Assembly (NCBI GenBank): GCA_007922305.1
Contig: ML677333.1
Coordinates: 12,371,541-12,435,540, forward strand
Reading direction: 5' to 3'
DNA: 64,000 bases
DNA from: Dermatemys mawii
Lineage: Eukaryota > Chordata > Testudines > Dermatemydidae
Of the stretch, positions 31,871 to 44,542 are shown piece after piece. The translations under genes and the position numbers were made by a program. Below the pieces are notes generated by a model. That model worked only from the letters and a program-made list of their open reading frames with translations, was not told where the DNA came from and ran no database searches. Position 1 is the first letter of the stretch. Every line of letters begins with the position of its first letter.

Positions 31871-34824
31871 ATCACATACTCTTTGGGTTCCCTGGCACCC
31901 AGACCCAAACTCACAATCCCCCCACACAGCATATGTCCTGAACGCTTATACCACAGCCCTATACAATGGTGTCTTGCATTTGGACCAGTCATGCAATTTG
32001 GGGGACCTGCAGTGCTTTGTAAAACTGGCATGACTGTTTTTTTTCCTCATAAGCACACTAGTTGTATTACTTCTGAGGTTCTGTTCCACAGGCGCTTGAC
32101 CTTGAAATCAAAATGACACCACCCCAGATTTCACAGCATCATTCAGCTTTTCTACACATATGGCATTCATAGGCCTTTGCAGGTGGATAGAGCTGGGAAG
32201 TCCTTGAATGCTGTTTGGTCAAATACAGCTATCGATTCAGGACATGGAGCACACTTTGTAAGCTACCAGAAGGAGGAATGGACTTGCTTTTCTACCCCCT
32301 TCATGACATCAAACACTGTTGCAGAAGCTTTCATGCTGACATTAAACCTGCAATTTCAGCAGAATGAGCCTTCATCGATTCTCCCAGCTGCTTGAGAGAG
32401 GCTTTTAATGCCAATATAAGTAAGCTATGGAAGGGTTGTTTCCTACTCGCTGTAAGACGACTGACATCCCTTCTAACCAACAAGACCAGCCATTTTTTTA
32501 AACTTGGGAGGCTGTACCCCACCCACCCAGAATGTGGTACCTGAATGGCCAGATGCTGACCCCTGGCACCAGGCAGTGATCACAGCGAGCCCCATTTTCC
32601 TGGTCCACTGGACTTGGCATTTACGGCCCAGATTTATGTCTCTCTCTCTTGGCTACAAGTGGGTGGCATAGGCAGAAGTTTCAAATGCCTGTGAAATTCC
32701 AAGCAACAATCAGAGACAGTGGCCAGATCAATTGAGAGGGCTAGTGCAGCAGCAGAATAGCCCAATATCCTGGCTAGTGACAGAGAGTTTCTCTTTGATT
32801 TATCACAGTGTCAGTCACCATGGAGAGGATACAGAGAAAAAATACTATCCACTGCAGCTTAAATCCATGATAAACAGGAGACTAGGATCACACAGACACA
32901 GCAGCATCAAAGCAATAGATGTTGCCTCCAACAAAGCAGTTTAGGGCAATATAATGGGATCTCTCAGACAATGCTGCCTTGTATGTGTAAAAATAGCTGG
33001 CACAGTAAAAAAGAAAAGTGCCATCCTAAGAATGGAGAGTGGTAGCAAGACGTTTATGTGAATCCAGAGAGATCAGCACTCAACCTCCAACCATAGAATA
33101 ATCAAAATTCCTACAGCAAGAAGTGTTTGTGCAATATGAAAGGAGAAAGATGGCCACTCTGACTGTGGATTACTAGTCTAGTGTAGCAGGGAAGAGACTC
33201 AAGGTCAAGTTTAATTGCCAGGTTTGGTGTTTCTCTAGCCAGACCTTGACAAATGAAGCCACTTGCATTATTCTGCAGTGGCCCTTTCCCCAGGGTTACA
33301 AAGTCAGTTCCTTCTAAGCCAGGAAGCCATCACGGGAATCAGTCATGGTAGAATAGGGAAAAAGCTATAGCAAAAGGAGATCCAGTCAAAGTAAGAGGAT
33401 TCAGCTACATTCAGCTAGAACTCCCATGTTTAATAAGATCAGCCAAAGTGCAAACCTCACCCAGAAATTGACTGCAAGTTTGTATAGCATCCAGCTTTAT
33501 GGGGCTCCAATTCTACTATAATGTACGGCCACAACGTAAATATTTACAGTATTTCTACTACTTCTATTTGGAGATCTTGGAATAAGGACTTTAGGAAAGA
33601 AGGTGCAGTGCTAGGCCTGGGCCAAGAAATGTATATTTAGTAGAATTCATATAGTACAGTAAATGCAGCTATTATTGAGAAGGAGACAACAGTCAATATG
33701 AATTAGAAATTATGAACTACACAGAACTGATAAGGGAAACTAAAGACATCAACTTAAACTATGAATTTATGAACAAATGTATTACTTATATTTTGGGAAG
33801 ATTAGGTTCAAAAGTGTATTACCACAATAGTGGATCTCTTGGACAGGTATATACGCATGAGCTTTTTGGTTCTAACAGGCCCTCAGGTTCCAGGACAACC
33901 AAACAGAAGCAGAGTCTCCCTATCTTCTACCTTCCCACTATACCCCCAGTCTTCGCTGTTTTTTTCAGTCTCCCCCATTTGCTAATTTTTCCATCCTCCT
34001 GCCCTGGTTTTTTTTACTCTTCATTAGTCTTACTAAACGGCTGAGATAGACATGTGAAATGACTAGGGAAAGCAAGCAAGGACCCAGGAACAAAATGGTA
34101 AAGCTATCAGTACAACAACAATGCAAATCCTGAATGACAAGTATTTCAAAATAATATGCAGAGACAAATTGTAGCCCCCAATATCTGCATGTGCAGGGAA
34201 CCAGGCAACATTAGTATAATCTCCAAGCACTCAATAATCATGACTCAGGACCCCCAAAATAAAGAGACTGGCTTAAAAATCATGAAATTTTAAACATAAC
34301 AAATGTTGGATTCTTTTTATTTGCCTTCTCGTCTTGGCACCTTTAGGGCGTGCATTTTAAAGCATCTCTCTGAAACGTAATGGCTAGCTTACTGTTTTTT
34401 ATTTAATAAGATGAGAGTTTCTGGTATTCACATAAATTCACATAAACATCTGTTAGTCTATAAGGTGCTGCAAGACTCTTTGTCGCTGTCACATAAATTG
34501 AGGAGCTGGAGCTTTTAAAAGTCACCTAAGCTTGTGAGAGTTGGAAATCCCAAGACATGGGCAGACATAGCCTGGGTTGTGTGGCAAGGGAGGTGTGCTG
34601 CTCACGTGATAGCATCCCCCTTTTCTTGGAGCCTGAAGAGAAGGCTTAGTAGGAGGAGGATTATTGGGTAGAGAAGGTAACCAGGTCTGTAGAGACTAAT
34701 GCTCTATGCACATTGTCTCTTCTAGCAACCCACCAACAGGGAATCCGCGGAAAGGCGAGTGCCTCCGTGGGCTGTGTGCAGTCTTATTCTCACTGGAAAC
34801 GGGGAGAGGAAGGAGAGCCCCCAT
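31871..34824. other. Apparently single-copy upstream sequence
   Basis: No gene or clear element apart from the small Penelope-type scrap at 34438-34485. Confidence 0.55.
34438..34485 (+). mobile_element. Penelope-like element 3' end scrap
   Basis: CTGTTAGTCTATAAGGTGCT followed by GCAAGACTCTTTGTCGCTG matches, with changes, the 3' tail of the element at 59627-60630 read on its own strand (TTAGTCTTTAAGGTGCCACA). Confidence 0.65.
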
Positions 34825-34995
34825 AACCATTAGCCCAGTAGTTATGGCACTCCCTGAGGAAGTGGGAGACTGAAGTTCAATTCCCCCCTCTGCCTGAAGA
34901 GAAGGGATTTAAATTTGGGTTTCTTGTCTCTCAGGTGAGCACCTGGACTATGGGATAATCTGATGTGGAAATCTCTCCTGTTGAAGCTGCTCCTC
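34825..34995. repeat. Palindromic tRNA-like unit 1
   Basis: The plus-strand half carries an A-box-like TAGCCCAGTAGTTATGG and a B-box-like GTTCAATTCCC. About 50 bases on, the minus strand carries ATAGTCCAGGTGCTCACC and AATTTAAATCCC. The two halves face each other and partially pair. Similar units follow at 35040 and 36383. Confidence 0.7.
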
Positions 34996-35039
34996 TGTGT
35001 GTAAATAATTAAATATGCATTGGACAAGAGAGAGAATGA

Positions 35040-35200
35040 TTCTCTAGTCCAGTGGTCAGGGCATTCACCTGAAAATGGGAAACCCATGTTCAAATCCTTC
35101 TCCTCATTAGGCAGAGAGGGGAATTGTACCAGGGTCTCACACATCCCAGATGAGATCCCTACCATTGGGCTAAAGGTCAAAAGGGAGGCTGTTACCACTG
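35040..35200. repeat. Palindromic tRNA-like unit 2
   Basis: The plus half is TAGTCCAGTGGTCAGGGCAT with GTTCAAATCCTT. The minus half is TAGCCCAATGGTAGGGATCT with GGTACAATTCCC. It has the same facing arrangement as the unit at 34825. Confidence 0.7.
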
Positions 35201-36382
35201 CCCCTCCCTTTTGTGTGTGTGTTTGAGCAAGCCTATATAAGACAGGGTCCCACCTGTGAGATAGGTGTGAGAAATGCTTGGTTTCACCTGGTAGGATAAT
35301 CCCCATTGAAGCTTTTGCATGACAGAAGTGCTAGCTTTCAAATCTAGGCAGCTGTGCTCATGCCCAGAGGCAGAAACTTCAAGTTGCCTAGGTACCTAAT
35401 GTTGTAAATTTAGGTGCTGAAGGACTTTAGGTGTCAGCTCAGCAGCGGTTTTGAGGATTTGTGATTTTGGAGCCTAAATTGGGAGTTATGCACCTAAGTC
35501 TGTTGGTGGATCTGGGGCCTACTGACTGGAGAAAGTGGGGTTGTGGAAAAGAGGCCAGTGGAGTCTGCTTCTATTTAAGTAGAACCAGATGTTCCCCAAG
35601 AAATATGGGAGGGAAATGGGAAAATATCTGGTTACCAAATGGAAAATAAAAGAAACAATCAGGTGCGAATAGTATTTTGGTTTTTAAGAATAGTACAAAT
35701 GAGAGGGAAAAAATTTAAAATCTGCCAACAGTAATTGACACTATCCTTTTAAAACACACTTATGCCACAGTTAATCCCCAATAAGTTTATTAAATTTGAG
35801 AGAGGAAAAATGTGTTTAAATGTTTCTTCATTTTACACCCTTTCTATTCTGGAAATCAAATATGAACATCTAACAGACCCATTAGTTACAACACTACATC
35901 TGATAGGGATTGATTTGCTTATGCAAAATAACTGAGTTAGCTCAACTGTGGCTAGCCAGCCACATCGCTAAAAAAAAAATTCCCACAAATGGCTCTAACT
36001 GGTTCCCATTTGACTCTCAATGACACCAAAGTCGGCATTTTCACTCCCAGAGGCCGTCCTTTAAGTCAGGACTGAGACACAATGGCAGGGCCAGTGTGAG
36101 GAAACTGTATGTCCACTCCCTTTGCTGTACTTGTCCCATTGATAAATGATGGGAGCTGTTCTCTGGGCATGCCCATCAGCACCTTTCACGAGCACAGAGT
36201 TACACACAAATGAAGAAAAAAGAGTGAAGAACAGAACTAGACTTTGGTTGTTGAGCAAAATACTGGTATAACTGGCTAGAACATTTCTGCCAAAGTGAAA
36301 TTTTGGCAAAATATGCTGGTTCATTGAAGTGGTAGCAGTTTCCATAAAACTTTTATCAGGAATACAGAGAGAGAAGCTGGGT

Positions 36383-36535
36383 AGTCAAGGTACTGGCCTA
36401 GGATGTGGGAGACTCAGCCTGATTTGCAATTTTTTGGGATGAAAACCTCTGTTCTGAATCAGGCAGAGCAGGCACTTGAACCTGACCCTCCCACAACCTA
36501 GGCCAATGCACTAACCCAGCTTCATCCTTTTCACA
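36383..36535. repeat. Palindromic tRNA-like unit 3
   Basis: The plus half is GGGTAGTCAAGGTACTGGCC. The minus half is GGGTTAGTGCATTGGCCTAG with AGGTTCAAGTGCC. The B box of the plus half is decayed. Confidence 0.65.
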
Positions 36536-37729
36536 AAACCATTCAAAATGTTTTCTTTTCATTCCATTGCAGAATGAAATCAAATTTTGAAACTGTGAAG
36601 GTTGTCACCTGATGGAGTTGTCATCCCGTGGTCAGCTGTAATCTATACAAAGAAACTATAGTGCTAATTGTAGTCACTTACGTATTATGCAGGCTTAAAC
36701 CTTAAACCGTAGCAACTTGTTCCAAAAGGCTAATGGAATCTCACCATGAAAAGACCTCCTTTTTCACTTAGGAGTCAAGTTATGGCAGTTCACTAGGCTG
36801 CACCTCAGCATTGCAATTTTAAAAGCAACATTAAAGCTTTAACTTCAAACACAGTTATCCTAGATAGATCTCCCACAGTAACCTTTTCTGTAATCATATC
36901 TTAGAATTCATACCTCTCCAATGGAATTAGATCAGAAATTGCTCCCTAATAATACCAGTTTGGAAAGTATCTCATCACTGAACATAGAGGTTGATGATTA
37001 AGGCTGATGGCAGGACACAGAAAATAATCCTTCCCTTTTGTGCAGCCAAGAATAGTTTTCCTTCTGTTTCATAAAAGACATATGCTGTAAGAGGACTGGT
37101 CAGATCTCTGAGCTGCCACTTTCTTTGCTGTTCTTTTTATTTTTATCTCATTTGTTATTTTGATCCTGAAAACTAGTTCAGTCTGAAGACTGGATTTCTT
37201 CTGCACTGAAAGTGATCCCATAATGATTTCCTCTGCTGACTCATGTTTCCAGGCAACAGAATCTCTGAGTAAGAATTCAGAATGCGAGTTGCCAAGCTTT
37301 CAAGTATACCATGCAGAAGATCTCAAAAGGGGGAAGGGGACCACGAGGCTTTCTGGAAATTTTGGCTTAAAAATAAAATGATTTCAAATCCAGTCTTTGA
37401 AATTAGTGTCCTTGCCCAGGGTGAGAAAAATAAGGAGGGTTGTTTCTTTTTAACATTGACACCCTTCACAGAGATTAATACACATACTTTTGCAATAAAT
37501 ATATAACTGTCCCTGCTAAGGTTTTGCTGATGAAAAATGTATCTGCTCATTGTTCCCTAACTGCCCTCTGTGCTTTTGAAAATCATCCCCAAAAGATCCA
37601 AACCAAAGTGGAAAACCTGCTAGGAAAGCAATCCTGCTTCTCTCAGATAGACAAGGTATCAAACAATTCACAAGAGACCAAGGGTTTATTTTGTGCCATA
37701 CAGTCCATTTTCTTTTTTATTTTTGGCCA

Positions 37730-37930
37730 CTGAAACAGGAAAAATTTCAGCCCAAAAAATCAAAATCTTTTGTGCTTTGGTTAAAAATTTTCACCTGGAA
37801 AAATAATCAGTTTTTTTGAAAGGGCTAATTTTTCACTGTAACCCACAAAATACCTGCAGGAAGTTTTGATAAAAACAAAAAATGTTTCATCTAAATTTTC
37901 TACAGGAATGAACCACCATTTTCCGACCAG
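37730..37930. repeat. AAAATTTT-rich dispersed repeat
   Basis: Recurrent GAAAAATTTTC-like palindromic pieces end in CCGACCAGCTCTTC. A related end, TTCATTCAGCTCTAC, occurs at about 48745. Class unknown. Confidence 0.5.
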
Positions 37931-39542
37931 CTCTTCACATAACCAAGACAAAAAGCTCAAGTAAGATATTGCACAAATCCACCAAGCAAAAAATCAATGA
38001 AAGGATATGACCATGTATTAGTTTTGGTGATCCAGCCTGATGCATTATTGGCAGTTCAGTGCAGAGAAATTTGCAGTGCTATAGCTTGTGGTGTTCTACT
38101 TCTATGGAGAAACAGAGAATTGCAATTTACAACCAGACTCCTTTCATTAATTAAGCATGAATAACAATTCATCGTTTTAAGACTTAGTTTTGGCCCTTTT
38201 TAAAACTTACTTTACAAAGTAAAGAACAAACTGCTTCGAGTCTGAAGTTTCTCATGGCTAGACCCAAGCCAGAGCTTATTTCAAAAATTTGAAGCCGGAA
38301 ATGCAAATCATTTTGAGTTATGATGTTTGGAAATTTTGGTATTTATTCAGTTTTGAAAAAAATGTTATGTTTTTGACCTCTTCTAGTTTGTAATAAATCT
38401 TGCCATACAAAGTTCAAAGGGTCTTAATCACAAATCTTTATTGAGATCTCATATATTAAACTATTTTCACAAAGTTTACTTTCTAAATATATGAATTATT
38501 CAAAAATCTACACAGGGAACTGTTGGGGGCAGGGGGTATAATTAATTTTAGATGTCTGGGAAATTTTGTAAATTCTGCTGAATTTGTGGAAGTCATAATC
38601 TCCAGAAGAACAATACTCATAGCCTCTCTAAATCCCACATTTTACATATCACAAAAGGGGGAAGCTCATTAGCTAAGTCTGAATTGTGTGAGTCTTGACA
38701 GTGGTTCTCACAGCAGTTACAAGACTCTTTAATTAAGATGTTGCATAATTTGAGGGGAGGTGTAGAATGGAAGAAGAAGATCTAGGCCAGTAAAGAGATT
38801 TTAGGGGAACATTGACTGAACATTAATTGACATTTGGATATTTCATTTCTGTTTGTTTCTTAACTATAACCTTCTGATAACATTGTTAGTTTTCATTGGA
38901 AACCTGCTCTCAGCCCTAACTCTGGTTTAAGGATTTTTTGCTTTTGTTGGAGGTTTTTGTTTGTTTGTTTGTTTGTCTAGGAATGTATAGCCAACCATAC
39001 ATTTCATTCTTTAATCACTTGCTAGCCCAGCAGCAGGTCTAATACCCACTTCTTGAAAAGCATATGTAGAGCTGGATGACAGTCCAGCACTGCAATAATA
39101 TTGCAGACTAAGCCTAATATATGATGTGGCAATAAATACATTCAGGCAACAGCATTGCATCCTGTAGATGCTTTGACATTCCTCCCTCCAGGAAACAATG
39201 TATTCTAATGCAGATTTGATTTTCCTGCAAGATCTCATAAACTTTGCAGGTGTTACTCTGGAGAGAAAAAAATCACAAATCAACAGTTTCGACTAGTTCA
39301 ATTGACATGCTTTACCCTCTCCCAGCCTAGATCCCGGACCCTGTTGCCAATCAAGCAGCTCTGCTCTGTCCCTAGTTCAACTTTTCAGCGTTGCTTTGAT
39401 CTGGCTTTTGACTAAAGTAGCTCTTTCAGAGACTACTTTCAAACTCCTTTGAAAGGAATTACGTATATAAAACACATCGAGTTTGTTGAGCAGCAGGAAG
39501 GAGCAAACCAGGGCTAGGGGAGGATGGCTGGAGTAGCAGGTA

Positions 39543-39620
39543 GGAGCTGAGTGGAAAATGTTCCCATGATAATACTGGCCCGGAGCTGAGTGGAAAATGT
39601 TCCCATGATAATACTGGCCC
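39543..39620. repeat. Exact 2 x 39 bp tandem duplication
   Basis: The unit starting GGAGCTGAGTGGAAAATG and ending ATAATACTGGCCC is present twice back to back without a mismatch (39543-39581 and 39582-39620). Confidence 0.95.
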
Positions 39621-40939
39621 GGATCAGACCCTCTCCCAGGTCCATGCATCTGGTGGACCCTACATGCATGGATTATCTTACTCCTGGATAAAAGAGGGGC
39701 TCAGTTGCTTTTAGGTAGTGCCCCAAGCACACCGATTCTGATCTGAGGAGGCACTGGTGACCAGGCAGGCCACAGAGAAGTGGGCAAACTTGGGGTGCAC
39801 ACTGTCCCCCATCCAGCCCCAGGGAGATTTTTAGGAAAAGGTAACAGAGCTTGAGCTATATTATCTTTCCTGTGGAGTGCTGCCTACACACCCAGTATCA
39901 CATTCCACAGAACCATTCTGACAGGGACCTTGGAAGGACTAAAGCCAGTGTGGAGGCAGAGGATCTCTTTGTGGTTGTCCCTCATCTTCCACGGGTCCTA
40001 CAGGAAGGAGCCTCTAGATTTGGGGGCAGTAGTTCATTCCAGAGAGGAGGTCAAATCCTGTTCCCCCAGTAAAATACTAGAAAAATTCCATGTGGACAGC
40101 CTGAGAGATTTCCTCAATCTGAGTCACACTTTCATACAGTCCTACATGGAGAAGACTAAATACATATTAAAAGTTTGAGCAGAAGGGGGTCTAAAAGATC
40201 TTGAATCCTGTTTGTGATGAAGCTGCTGAAGAGTTATAAAAAATAGTAAAATCTCTAGATATTATTTCATTGCAAGATAAAATCCACCACCATCGAGGCA
40301 GCGATTCATTTATGAAATAATTTCTATTTATAATTTATTTTAAAACTGTACTACATCTGAAAAAATATGTAATCACACTATTTAGAACACTGCATCTTTG
40401 GTTAAAGGGACACCACTAAGATGAAATCTCAGCCATTTCACAAACAAGTTGAAAGTAGTTTTAGGCATCTGTCCAAGTTCCCTGTTTTAAACCCAGCTTT
40501 TATTGATTTAAAATAATCATTTTCTATTTTATTTAAATGTCAACCTTGTTTCTGTGGGAAAGAGCCACTCACCCAACAGGAGAAACTGAATGATAACATA
40601 GAGGATACACATAGTGGGAAAAAATGCATAACGTTAAAAAAAACCTGAGACACTGACAATTTTTAAACTCTTTCAATTACAGCTTTTTAACATAAAATGA
40701 GGCAGAAGTGTGAATAATAATACTAATAGTGGTAAAATTAATATTTTGATGGAATATCTTTAGCATCACAAAATTTTCATCGTGAACATATTACTGATAC
40801 AGATAAAATAAATAAGTTTGCACATTTCAAAATGCACTGTACCTTAAAGAAAGTTCTGCTTTCTGATTACACCCAGTGAGTTAATCCCAAAATTTCACAT
40901 TTTGATTGTAATCCCGAGGATTTACACCTGTGGTAACTG

Positions 40940-41132
40940 CTAGTAACTTTCTTCATGGAGTTTTCTTCTCTTTGATTTAGGAGAATCTGCTGCTTTGGAG
41001 TATAGGTTAGGAGCACTTAAGGCTTCTGAGTCAGTGCAGTGTGCAACTGAACATTCAGTCAGGTCGTCATGACATGAACATTCTTCTGTCCCAGTAGAAC
41101 ACAGGAAGGTTTCAAAGCTATCTGCTCTGTAG
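40940..41132 (-). CDS. Possible terminal coding exon of an unidentified gene
   Basis: A minus-strand acceptor with a long pyrimidine tract (TTATTTTGTTTTTGTCGTAG, ending 41133) opens into a frame with one leading base. The frame runs 63 codons to a TAG stop at 40942-40940. It starts YRADSFETFLCSTGTEECSC, continues HDDLTECSVAHCTDSEAL, and ends SPKSKRRKLHEESY. The cysteine-containing middle and the basic SKRRKL tail look protein-like rather than random, and codon use is vertebrate-like. TTTATT on the plus strand (about 40499) could serve as a polyadenylation signal. No upstream partner exon was found and I do not recognise the protein. A chance open frame of this length is possible (roughly one in twenty), so it is tentative. 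GREB1 5' untranslated sequence is an alternative. Confidence 0.3.
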
Positions 41133-42770
41133 CTACGACAAAAACAAAATAATCAGACTCTCATACAACCTATCAAGCTATTCTATAATTTGTGTGCCCA
41201 CTGTGCTAGATGATATATGGTATGACTTTATGTCTTATTAACACTGAAGTGCTTTGCTAGGTCATGTTGCTCCCAGCCAGGTACATATCAATCTGTCAGC
41301 CTAAAGCAATATTAACATCAACAGATTTTTTTTTTAAAGAAACAGGAATATCCTTTTGCATTATGCAGATACAAAAACACTTGGAGAATGAAAGATTTCT
41401 GTTTGTACAGGACTCTATTATGTTAAACAGAAGGAAAGATTAACAGAATGAAAGTGAAATATGTTGCTACACTGTCTGTGTGTCTTCTGAATAAAATGAG
41501 TAGGAAATTAAACAGTGCATAGGTATATGGAAAACCTTCTATGTTCAGCGATATTGCTGGATGCACAAAGAAGCAACTATAGTATTACATTTAAAGGGAC
41601 CACTGTATTACATGTAAAGGGACCATTTGCAGGGGTGAAAATCATATTTCTAAAATATTGACTGAAACTATTTTAAAAATCTAATTTTATTTTCCCTATG
41701 GCTCCAGTTTAATGAAGTACTTAAGCATATGCTTAATTTTATTCATGTTTAAGTCCCATTGAATACAGTGACCCTAACTGAAGTCAATAGGACTTGATAC
41801 ATGCTTACGTGAATTGTGACTCTGCAAACTTTAGTTTTTGTATTTCTGCCACACTGAACAATGACAACAGATTAGATGGTTTCATTTTTGTTTATAGTCC
41901 ATTGCTATTCAGCTTCCTATTCAAGTTCTCATACACAAACACACTACTACAATATTTTGACTGAAAAGACCACAAGAAAATCTTTAGGAGGTACATACAT
42001 TTGTTTGTATGGAAAAAAGAAAGAGACTTCCACTGGCATTTTTAAAAAATGGAACATCTTTTCTGTTGTACTTAATATTTATAAAACACTGTTATGAGCT
42101 AATGGAAATCTTGTTAAGGGTTGAGTCAAAACCTTGATATTGAGGAGATGAACTGAAGAATAAGTTAGTCACAAGCTCTCACCTAAGACAAAAGGGTTAT
42201 GTGCACCTGCCCAGAAGCTTTGGACTGTATCGGTATTGTTTTGGGTAAGGCGATGTGTGAGTGGGTGAAGGCAGAAGACAGAACCACAGACAGCCTGAAA
42301 AAGCAAAGCAGAAGCTTGTAAGCATGGTGTGAGCCTCAGAGAAACCTAGAGAGAGGTTCTTGGTTGGAAGTGCTGACTGAAAATGAGCTCGGGCCTGTAA
42401 GCTAAGAGACTATTCCTTTTGCTATTGGTTCCCCTTGTATTCAGAGAAGCAGGACTTGGTACATTCCTTGCAAACTCCATCATCAATTTCTATTCCCACC
42501 AGAAACGTCCTCAGGGCCCCAACCTTTGACTAGCTGCTTAGGTCCAAAAGGGATTAAAATATACATGGAAAACCTAAATTTTAGACCCAATCACGTGCAC
42601 TGTGCAAAAGTATAAGAATATAAAAGTGAAACTGAAAAGATAAAGGTAAGTTGATGACACTGAACAGCCTATGTTGGTTGTCCAAGTTGACAGAAATCCA
42701 AAAAAGTAAACAAACAGCATAAGTACCAAAAAGAAAAATCAGTTTTGAAATACAGTATTCACTTCTAATA
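41133..42770. other. Apparently single-copy upstream sequence
   Basis: AT-rich; contains only the old palindromic repeat at 41698-41815. No exon was recognised on either strand. Confidence 0.5.
41698..41815. repeat. Old palindromic repeat with ACTTAAGCATATGC motif
   Basis: AGTACTTAAGCATATGCTTA on the left arm and GATACATGCTTACGTGAA on the right flank a centre with AAGTCCCATTGAA and GAAGTCAATAGGACTT. These are the hallmarks of the family at 44543-44697. Confidence 0.7.
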
Positions 42771-42778
42771 ATCTAAGC

Positions 42779-43105
42779 CAGGAGTCGGCAACCTTTCAGA
42801 AGTGGTATGCTGAGTCTTCATTTACTCATTCTAATTTAAGGTTTTGCATGCCAGTAATACATTTTAATGTTTTTTAAAGGCCTTTTTCTATAAGCCTTTA
42901 ATATATAACTAAACTATTGTTGTATGCAAAGTAAATAAAATAAAATAAAATAAAAGTTTTTAAAATGTTTAAGAAGCTTCATTTAAAATTAAATTAAAAT
43001 GCAGAGTCCCCTGGACCAGTGGCCAGGAGCCAGGCAGTGAGAGTGCCACTGACAATCAGCTCGTGTGCCACCTTCGGTGCACGTGCCATAGGTTGCCTAA
43101 CCCTG
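42779..43105. mobile_element. hAT-type MITE (327 bp), duplication ATCTAAGC
   Basis: The ends are CAGGAGTCGGCAACC and ATAGGTTGCCTAACCCTG. The exact 8 bp duplication ATCTAAGC flanks it (42771-42778 and 43106-43113). The interior has an (ATAAA)n-like stretch (about 42930-42955). Non-coding. Confidence 0.92.
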
Positions 43106-43410
43106 ATCTAAGCCATTAACAGTATCAAGTGAGGAAATCTGTACTTTAAAATGGTGGGGCACAATTATATATTTTCCATAAGATAACTGCCCTCCTTGCA
43201 CTGACCCCCATCAGACTACTTCCAAAAGGGATGTAGCAGAGGGTACGTGCTCTTTCCATATTAGGCATCTCCAGAAGGTATAGTGCCTTGCCCCAGAGTT
43301 TCTGTTAGGGCAGTGCAACCCCATACTACTCTGATACAGATAAGTGCCTAAAAGGCACAATAAAGCCCTTAACTTTTACCCTGATAACATCTCTTGAAAT
43401 CATTACACAC

Positions 43411-43563
43411 AGTTACTTAGATGTCCAAGTATTCAATTTCACCTACAAATCAGGTAGTTAGATATTAAATTATTGTTACACACAGTTACTGTTACACAAA
43501 ATTACTACTTTATTATACACTGAATATCTGGACATCTAAATAACTAATTCACCTACAAATCAG
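43411..43563. repeat. Composite inverted and direct repeat
   Basis: TTACTTAGATGTCCAAGTAT (43413-43432) is nearly the reverse complement of the segment at 43521-43544 (GAATATCTGGACATCTAAAT). In addition CACCTACAAATCAG occurs in direct orientation after each arm (43440-43453 and 43550-43563). Confidence 0.75.
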
Positions 43564-43583
43564 ATATTTAAATATCTCAATTA

Positions 43584-43912
43584 CAGAAGCACCTCAATTT
43601 TTATGAACAGCAATGTCATGAATGACCAGTTATGCAAACCGTTTTCCCCAACAGGATTATAAGGGAGGAGGAAAAAAATCACATAACGAGATGATGTTGA
43701 TGAAGAACAAGTCAGTATTCCCCTACAATCCAATGCCTTCAATACACTAGAGGTCGCTTTGCAGTGGTTTCTTTCAAAAAGAAAGTGGTGCAGTGCACCA
43801 GACTTGTTTATGCTTTGAACCTACTGTAATTTTGAGATGTTCATTTTTATGAACCTTTTGATTTTATGAACTCCTCAGTCTCCAATTAGTTCATAAAATA
43901 GAGGTTCTACCA
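43584..43912. mobile_element. Tigger/pogo-like DNA transposon remnant
   Basis: The left end CAGAAGCACCTCAATTTTTA and right end ATAAAATAGAGGTTCTACC are imperfect inverted repeats that continue inward through ATGAAC/GTTCAT. A TA dinucleotide precedes the left end. About 329 bp; no open frame. The assignment rests on terminal sequence style and the TA target. Confidence 0.6.
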
Positions 43913-44542
43913 TACATAAAATGTGCTTGAAATTGTTTTGGGGCATAAAACTGAAGGCTTTGTTAAAGTCAGGCAAAAACAAGAGCTTAAGGCCAAATTC
44001 CAGGCATGTTTATGGCCATGAATCTTCAGTTAAGTCAATAGCTTAAATGGATATAATCAAGAACAGAATGTGGCCTCTACTATGACTGCAAAAGTTCCGC
44101 TTGTTCCTAAGTTTCCTGTTTTAGCCAAGTCATCTCTTCTGCGATTCTTCTCTTTCATACACCAAGAACCACAAGTAGTGAGAGCATGGGTAAATGCCAT
44201 AGTTTCTAGTACAAACAGATTTGGTTATCATAACACAGCCTGCTATTGGAGCTGCCTCTTTTTAACAGCTAAAGTTTAAGCACTTCAGCACTGTTTTTCC
44301 CTTTAACGTTTACTGTGTTCAATAACATTTTGATTCTACACAAGGTGAGCTCCTGCACCAGCAAGTCTTTTGATATGAACATTATATTCATGAAGACAAA
44401 TATATATAGTGATTTTACTGGCAATTTCTGACATGAAAACTTCCTGATACCAGTAGAAGCACAATCAGATCAATCCATTATTATCTGTATGTCCTGACCT
44501 GGGGCTTCTTCCTCTGAACATCGGAGCCTGCTCCATCAAAGC

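Larger units (their letters stand above)
36536..40939. other. AT-rich upstream sequence with minor repeats
   Basis: A TTTG tetranucleotide run lies at about 38955-38975. A repeat rich in AAAATTTT motifs occupies about 37730-37930, with a related stretch at about 38270-38360. A 39 bp tandem duplication is at 39543. No exon was recognised. Confidence 0.55.

Noticed and set aside
31034..32031. Several overlapping frames of 130-155 codons on both strands
   Set aside because: They coincide with the GC-rich dispersed repeat at 31170-31870 and show no protein similarity.
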